DNA from: Thermobifida alba | GTDB taxonomy: Bacteria > Actinomycetota > Actinomycetes > Streptosporangiales > Streptosporangiaceae | Reading direction: 5' to 3' | NCBI RefSeq assembly: GCF_023208015.1 | Contig: NZ_CP051627.1 | Coordinates: forward strand, 1,364,001-1,428,000 | Length of the DNA: 64,000 bases | In this document: positions 61,679-64,000 of the stretch, piece by piece | How the letters are laid out: the number at the start of each line of letters is the position of its first letter | How positions within the stretch are numbered: position 1 is the stretch's first letter | Notes under the pieces: model-generated | Database searches by the model: none | What the model was told of the DNA's origin: nothing | What the model saw: only the letters and a program-made list of their open reading frames with translations | Translations under genes and position numbers: made by a program

Positions 61679-61843
61679 ATGGCTTTTCTGATCAGTTCTC
61701 CCAAGGAGAACGGCTCGTGGAGCTTCGACCTTGACGACATGCCCGACCCCGGCCTGGCCACCGGCCTGCGCCTGGCCAGGCACACCATGGACGTGCTCGC
61801 CAGACACGACCTCCTCCAACCATACGGAATCAGATGCCCATGA
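61679..61843 (+). CDS. Short hypothetical ORF
   Basis: A 54-aa product beginning MAFLISSPKENGSWSFDLDD and ending LLQPYGIRCP. It may be a real small gene or the end of a decayed one. Its stop lies directly before the GTG of the next ORF, suggesting coupling. Confidence 0.35.
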   Translation: MAFLISSPKENGSWSFDLDDMPDPGLATGLRLARHTMDVLARHDLLQPYGIRCP

Positions 61844-62311
61844 GTGATCCCCGGAAAGGGGGGAACCGGTATCGTCACCTCCTTCTCTCTGAGTGACCAT
61901 CCCCTGGACTCGCCTGAGACCGTCGAACGCATCCTGTCTTCTCGTCCTGTGGGCTGCCCCGACGCCGCAGTCGACTGGATCGAATTGCTGGGCCCTGGCA
62001 TCTGGATCGACGCGGAAGGCCGGCGCCGCCGCGAATCACACCTGGTGGAGCTGGAGGTGTACACCAACCCGATCGCGGCCCGGGTAAGACTGAGCGTGCA
62101 CCATGATGTGTGGGTCTACTACGACTTCTTTGGCAACCCCCACCCCGAGATGTACCGCGCCAACGCGCCCCGCCTGGAGGCCGCGCTCAGGGAACTGGAG
62201 GATGTCCTCGGCGTGGAGTCCTGCCCGGGAGAGCACACCCTCTTCGGCACCCCAAACGGTACGGCATCCAGACTCTCGAACCAGACGAGAACGGCAGGGG
62301 CCCGGACCTGA
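61844..62311 (+). CDS. Hypothetical protein, possible immunity protein
   Basis: A 155-aa protein with GTG start. The central part ESHLVELEVYTNPIAARVRLSVHHDVWVYYDFFGNPHPEMYRANAPRLEAALRELEDVLG has strand-rich, aromatic patterns like small cytoplasmic immunity proteins. The C-terminus becomes low-complexity (TRTAGART). The start might be further downstream. I cannot name a family. Confidence 0.45.
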   Translation: MIPGKGGTGIVTSFSLSDHPLDSPETVERILSSRPVGCPDAAVDWIELLGPGIWIDAEGRRRRESHLVELEVYTNPIAARVRLSVHHDVWVYYDFFGNPHPEMYRANAPRLEAALRELEDVLGVESCPGEHTLFGTPNGTASRLSNQTRTAGART

Positions 62312-62468
62312 CCGAGTTCTCCTGACCGTGAAAACAGGTCTTAAAGCCGTCCACCACGACTTTTGGTCTGTCCGGTGCCGCTGTGGGTCGATGCGTTTTC
62401 CTCTGGTCAACGGAGACTCGGCGTCGACGGCGAAGTGTTCTGCGACGAACCGACCGAGTGGAAGCGAC

Positions 62469-63278
62469 ATGAGCGAGATCTTCCCGGCCCAGATGAGCCT
62501 GCTGGACACGGCCGGACCCGCGCGGCGGCGCGGCACCGGCGAAGCGGGGCTGGTGGTCTTCAACGCCCAGCACGCCTCGCCCGAGCGGTCCCGTGCCCAG
62601 GCCGACTGGCTCGCCGCACACGGTCGCGCCGACATCGTGGTGGCCAGCGAGGTCTCCGGCACGCACACCGTGCTGGCCCAGGCGCTCACCGAGCACGGCT
62701 ACGACGTCCTGGCCCCCGACAGCGGCGGGGACTACCGGGTCCTCCTCGCCTCCCGCACCGGAACACTCTCGCCGGTGCCGGAACTGCGGCTGGCCCACCT
62801 GCCGCACCGGGCGGTGACCGCACAGCTGGCCGTGGACGGAATCCGGCTGGTGGTCATGGGCCTGTACGTGCCCTCGCGCGGTCCGCGCGAACGGCGCAAC
62901 GTCGACAAACGCCTGGTCCAGGAATCCATCGCCGCCCTCCTGCCCGCCCTGGCCGGACAAGACGCCGAGATCGCCGTGGCCGCCGGGGACCTCAACGTGG
63001 TGGAGCCCGGCCACCGCCCCCACCACAGGGTCTTCGGGGCCTGGGAGTACGACTTCTACCGCGCCTTCGCCGCCCACCGCTTCACCGACGCGTTCCGGCA
63101 CCTGCACCCCGACCTGCTCGACCACTCCTGGTACGGGCGCTCCGGCGACGGCTACCGCTTCGACCACACCTTCACCACCGCCCCCGGGCGCATCCGCTCC
63201 TGCACCTACGACCACGCCCCCCGTGACCTGCGGCTCAGCGACCACGCCGCGATGACCACCGTCCTGGCCACCAGCTGA
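62469..63278 (+). CDS. Endonuclease/exonuclease/phosphatase family protein
   Basis: A 269-aa protein from ATG 62469 (GGAAG upstream). It has the EEP pattern: LVVFNAQHASPERSRAQADWL, IVVASEVSGTHTVLAQALTEHGYDVLAPDSGG, the AVAAGDLNVVEP motif (catalytic Asp-Leu-Asn) and LSDHAAMTTVL (final SDH). It resembles exonuclease III-like proteins without their DNA-repair partner genes. Substrate could be DNA or a phosphoester; not decidable here. Confidence 0.8.
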   Translation: MSEIFPAQMSLLDTAGPARRRGTGEAGLVVFNAQHASPERSRAQADWLAAHGRADIVVASEVSGTHTVLAQALTEHGYDVLAPDSGGDYRVLLASRTGTLSPVPELRLAHLPHRAVTAQLAVDGIRLVVMGLYVPSRGPRERRNVDKRLVQESIAALLPALAGQDAEIAVAAGDLNVVEPGHRPHHRVFGAWEYDFYRAFAAHRFTDAFRHLHPDLLDHSWYGRSGDGYRFDHTFTTAPGRIRSCTYDHAPRDLRLSDHAAMTTVLATS

Positions 63279-63379
63279 CTCCCCGGCCTCCCGCACAGCC
63301 CGACCGCACCGCGGCCACCGGGCCCCGCCGCCATGCCCCGGAACCGGCCCGCGGCCCCCTTGTCCTCGAAAGGGCGACC

Positions 63380-63676
63380 ATGCCTTCTCTTTCCACCGCT
63401 GCGACCGTCCACGACCGCCTCCTCACCGCCCTGGCCCACGTGGTACCGCCCTCCCACGGCCTCCAGGACGCGGTGCGCTCGCTGCCGCTGACCGATCCCA
63501 ACCGGATGCGGGAACTCCTCACCCGGCTGCTCACCGGCACCGCGGAGCAGGTCGTGGTGACCGGCACCGCGGAACGCCGACCGCTGGCACTGCTGCCCGC
63601 AGACAGCCGGACATGGCTGCTGGCAGACCTCTCCGGACACCCCCACCGCGACCGCCCGTGGTTTCAGCTGTGTTGA
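63380..63676 (+). CDS. Small hypothetical protein
   Basis: A 98-aa protein starting MPSLSTAATVHDRLLTALAH, with the alpha/beta segment VVPPSHGLQDAVRSLPLTDPNRMRELLTRLLTG then EQVVVTGTAERRPLALLPAD. Its Ala/Leu-rich composition fits a real small gene, but no family is recognisable. Confidence 0.45.
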   Translation: MPSLSTAATVHDRLLTALAHVVPPSHGLQDAVRSLPLTDPNRMRELLTRLLTGTAEQVVVTGTAERRPLALLPADSRTWLLADLSGHPHRDRPWFQLC

Positions 63677-63691
63677 CCGCGAGGCCGGTTC

Positions 63692-63883
63692 GGGCGGCTG
63701 CAACGCAGCCCTCTCGCTGAACTCGTCGGTGATTCCGGCCAGGTCACCATGGTCGACATCGACCAGGACGTCACGGCTTGGGCCCAGCGGCTGCGGGCAG
63801 AGAACGGGGCCCGCATGTGTGTCGTGCTTGCTGACGCCGAGGCCGATGCTCTGTCATACCCGGGTGCCATGCTCTGCCCATGA
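63692..63883 (+). pseudogene. SAM-binding fragment of a methyltransferase
   Basis: GSGGCNAA and LAELVGDSGQVTMVDIDQDVTAWAQRLRAENG with VVLADAEADAL form the SAM-binding part of a PIMT/FxLD-type methyltransferase. A one-base deletion breaks the frame after CNAA. This corresponds to the middle piece absent from the relic at 60780-61140. Confidence 0.6.
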
Positions 63884-64000
63884 CTCCGTTGAAACTGATC
63901 GAGACCAGCCCCGGGGCATTCTCGCTGCTGCTGGACGCAGGGACAACCCAAGTGGACGAACTCGTCGAGCAGCTCGGCCACGACCCCAACGGCTACTTCT
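63880..64000 (+). CDS. Imm51-like immunity protein (partial)
   Basis: From ATG 63880 the frame runs off the window: MTPLKLIETSPGAFSLLLDA, then TTQVDELVEQLGHDPNGYF. The ETSPGxxSL and GHxPNGYF patterns match the Imm51 family of polymorphic-toxin immunity proteins. The first codons overlap the end of the methyltransferase fragment. Confidence 0.55.
   Translation, partial: MTPLKLIETSPGAFSLLLDAGTTQVDELVEQLGHDPNGYF

Noticed and set aside
1-64000. tRNA or rRNA genes
   Set aside because: I looked for tRNA-like T-arms (GGTTCGAATCC) and rRNA core sequences and saw none.

Overview
The window is high-GC actinobacterial DNA, dominated by GCC/CTG/GAC-type codons, GTG and TTG starts and XRE-type helix-turn-helix proteins typical of actinomycetes. 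A precursor/ATP-grasp/PIMT-methyltransferase cluster at 23.5-25.8 kb looks like the fuscimiditide graspetide cluster (thfABM) known from Thermobifida fusca. A Thermobifida or close Nocardiopsaceae relative is therefore my best guess. This is family recognition, not a database match.

Layout. 0-4.3 kb: accessory DNA with two proteins sharing a C-terminal helix-turn-helix, small membrane proteins, a frameshifted P-loop gene and a DNA-binding protein. 4.4-13.3 kb: NUDIX, flavin monooxygenase, SoxR-like operator pair, DUF421 protein, VOC protein, CmtR-like regulator with P1B metal ATPase, ACR3-type transporter, GH43 remnant and an MDR reductase. 13.7-22.8 kb: amidase, membrane-anchored Ser/Thr kinase, rifampin-phosphotransferase/PEP-synthase-like enzyme, ABC-F protein and DUF1330 protein. 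23.4-34.6 kb: graspetide cluster, DUF6624, DHFR-like/AraC pair, xylulokinase, MprF-like flippase with a kinase-like middle domain, and a deaminase/SUKH-4 protein. 34.7-39.6 kb: PCD-like protein, AraC regulator and two type I-E-like CRISPR arrays with duplicated leaders, between which lie a LLM oxidoreductase and a MarR regulator. 39.6-45.2 kb: Imm5-like protein, DoxX, ECF42-type sigma factor with DGPF partner, and an acyl-CoA dehydrogenase.

46.7-55.8 kb is a compact type III-B (Cmr) CRISPR operon: HD-less cas10 with an intact GGDD motif, cmr3, cmr4, cmr5, cmr6, an APE2256-type CARF protein, a 522-aa multi-pass membrane protein I cannot assign, and cmr1. The overlapping or closely spaced genes suggest one transcript. 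No cas6, cas1, cas2 or array accompanies it, so guides probably come from other arrays. The likely logic is that target RNA activates Cas10, Cas10 makes cyclic oligoadenylate, and the CARF protein and membrane protein act as sensor, regulator or effector. The membrane protein is the most interesting candidate for an undescribed component.

55.8-64 kb is a graveyard with a few live genes: a frameshifted polymorphic toxin fused to half a YdcF/DUF218 domain, an IS5-like transposase relic, a CdiI-like immunity gene, a shattered PQQ/beta-propeller gene, two complementary relics of a PIMT/FxLD-type methyltransferase, an endonuclease/exonuclease/phosphatase protein and the start of an Imm51-like gene. 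A 29-bp element recurs four or five times in one orientation across 11.9-39.6 kb and is not explained by the genes.
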